Source: Candidatus Peribacteria bacterium (GTDB taxonomy: Bacteria; Patescibacteria; JAEDAM01; Absconditabacterales; Absconditicoccaceae). Taken from it: a stretch of DNA of 47,413 bases. Numbering within the stretch: the first letter of the stretch is position 1; every line of letters starts with the position of its first letter. Under the pieces are notes generated by a model that was not told the DNA's origin, searched no databases, and saw nothing but the letters and a program-made list of their open reading frames with translations. Where the stretch lies: positions 1-47,413 of the forward strand of contig JAISKI010000018.1 in NCBI GenBank assembly GCA_031261265.1, read 5' to 3'. Position numbers and translations under genes: made by a program. Shown in pieces: positions 47,382 to 47,413 of this stretch.

Positions 47382-47413
47382 TCTCTCTGTGCGGTTTTGG
47401 GTTAGATTCTACA
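47382..47413 (-). repeat. IS30 terminal inverted repeat, right in window
   Basis: On the minus strand begins TGTAGAATCT and contains CCGCACAGAGAGA (47394-47382). Its first base is the last base of the window. Confidence 0.75.

Larger units (their letters stand above)
46346..47413. mobile_element. IS30-family insertion sequence
   Basis: 1068 bp bounded by imperfect 32-bp inverted repeats (46346-46377 and 47382-47413), each beginning TGTA on the outer edge and containing CCGCACAG-N-GAGA; 24 of 32 positions agree. It has one transposase gene on the minus strand. Its outer right end is exactly the last base of the window, so the target-site duplication and the far side of the channel gene cannot be seen. 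Confidence 0.85.

Noticed and set aside
1..47413. TGA as selenocysteine or as tryptophan (table 4)
   Set aside because: TGA sits on conserved glycines in many unrelated proteins, Trp positions use TGG, and there are far too many sites for selenocysteine.
1..47413. CRISPR arrays or Cas genes
   Set aside because: No series of regularly spaced repeats with unique spacers; the repeats seen are in-frame 21-bp tandems or palindromic elements.

Overview
The window is an AT-rich bacterial segment that makes sense only if TGA is read as glycine (translation table 25), the code of the candidate phyla Absconditabacteria (SR1) and Gracilibacteria (BD1-5/GN02). The sequence shows this directly: TGA falls on invariant glycines of uracil-DNA glycosylase (DPYHG and the next Gly), RecA (MKIG before MFGN), topoisomerase I (KTG before LSAGR), PPDK (KLG before VRTNADTP), an ABC ATPase (KIG before IVFQ), a sugar-phosphate transferase (LLG before DMSLVGPRP) and an IS30 transposase (HWEG before DTV). 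Every gene closes with TAA or TAG, and the only tRNA is tRNA-Trp(CCA), which reads UGG. Many genes that look like strings of fragments in the standard code are single genes here. I cannot tell the two phyla apart from this window.

Layout. 0-7.8 kb: an unrecognised, probably frameshifted gene, a secreted protein, a 739-aa protein, a small M16-like protease overlapping a PAP2 phosphatase, ung, and a membrane-linked EEP hydrolase. 7.8-17 kb: a 1180-aa multi-pass membrane protein, pduL, two unknown genes, divergent recA and lexA-like genes, and a polyprenyl sugar-phosphate transferase. 17.1-18 kb: tRNA-Trp, an aberrant partial copy of it, and the RNase P RNA gene. 18-26.5 kb: accessory genes on the minus strand, namely a retron-type reverse transcriptase with a partner gene and a hairpin-rich non-coding stretch, and a 1567-aa protein. 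26.7-36.6 kb: housekeeping genes (ppdK, topA, ABC ATPase, ndk, hrcA-like, queD-like) with small unknowns. 36.7-47.4 kb: a TelA-like protein, a WG-repeat protein, a four-gene ubiquitin-like operon (E2-like, JAMM protease, E1-like, candidate Ubl), a one-domain voltage-gated channel, and an IS30-family element inserted in the channel gene and ending exactly at the window edge.

The best candidates for a new system are the ubiquitin-like operon at 40.6-45.4 kb and the reverse transcriptase locus at 19.1-21.7 kb. A regulatory layer crosses the window: nine promoters have -35 TTGACT or TTGACA, and in five of them the 17-bp spacer carries an alternating AT tract, three times as the palindrome GATATATATATC. 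These nine drive two small membrane proteins, two unknown soluble proteins, the RT operon, telA, the WG-repeat gene, the ubiquitin-like operon and the channel. Core genes use other promoters (TTGCAT, TTGAAA or TTGATT at -35), which suggests a separate, co-regulated accessory set.

The metabolic genes seen (PPDK, PduL, Ndk) fit an anaerobic, fermentative cell that relies on substrate-level phosphorylation, but the sample is too small to prove a lifestyle.
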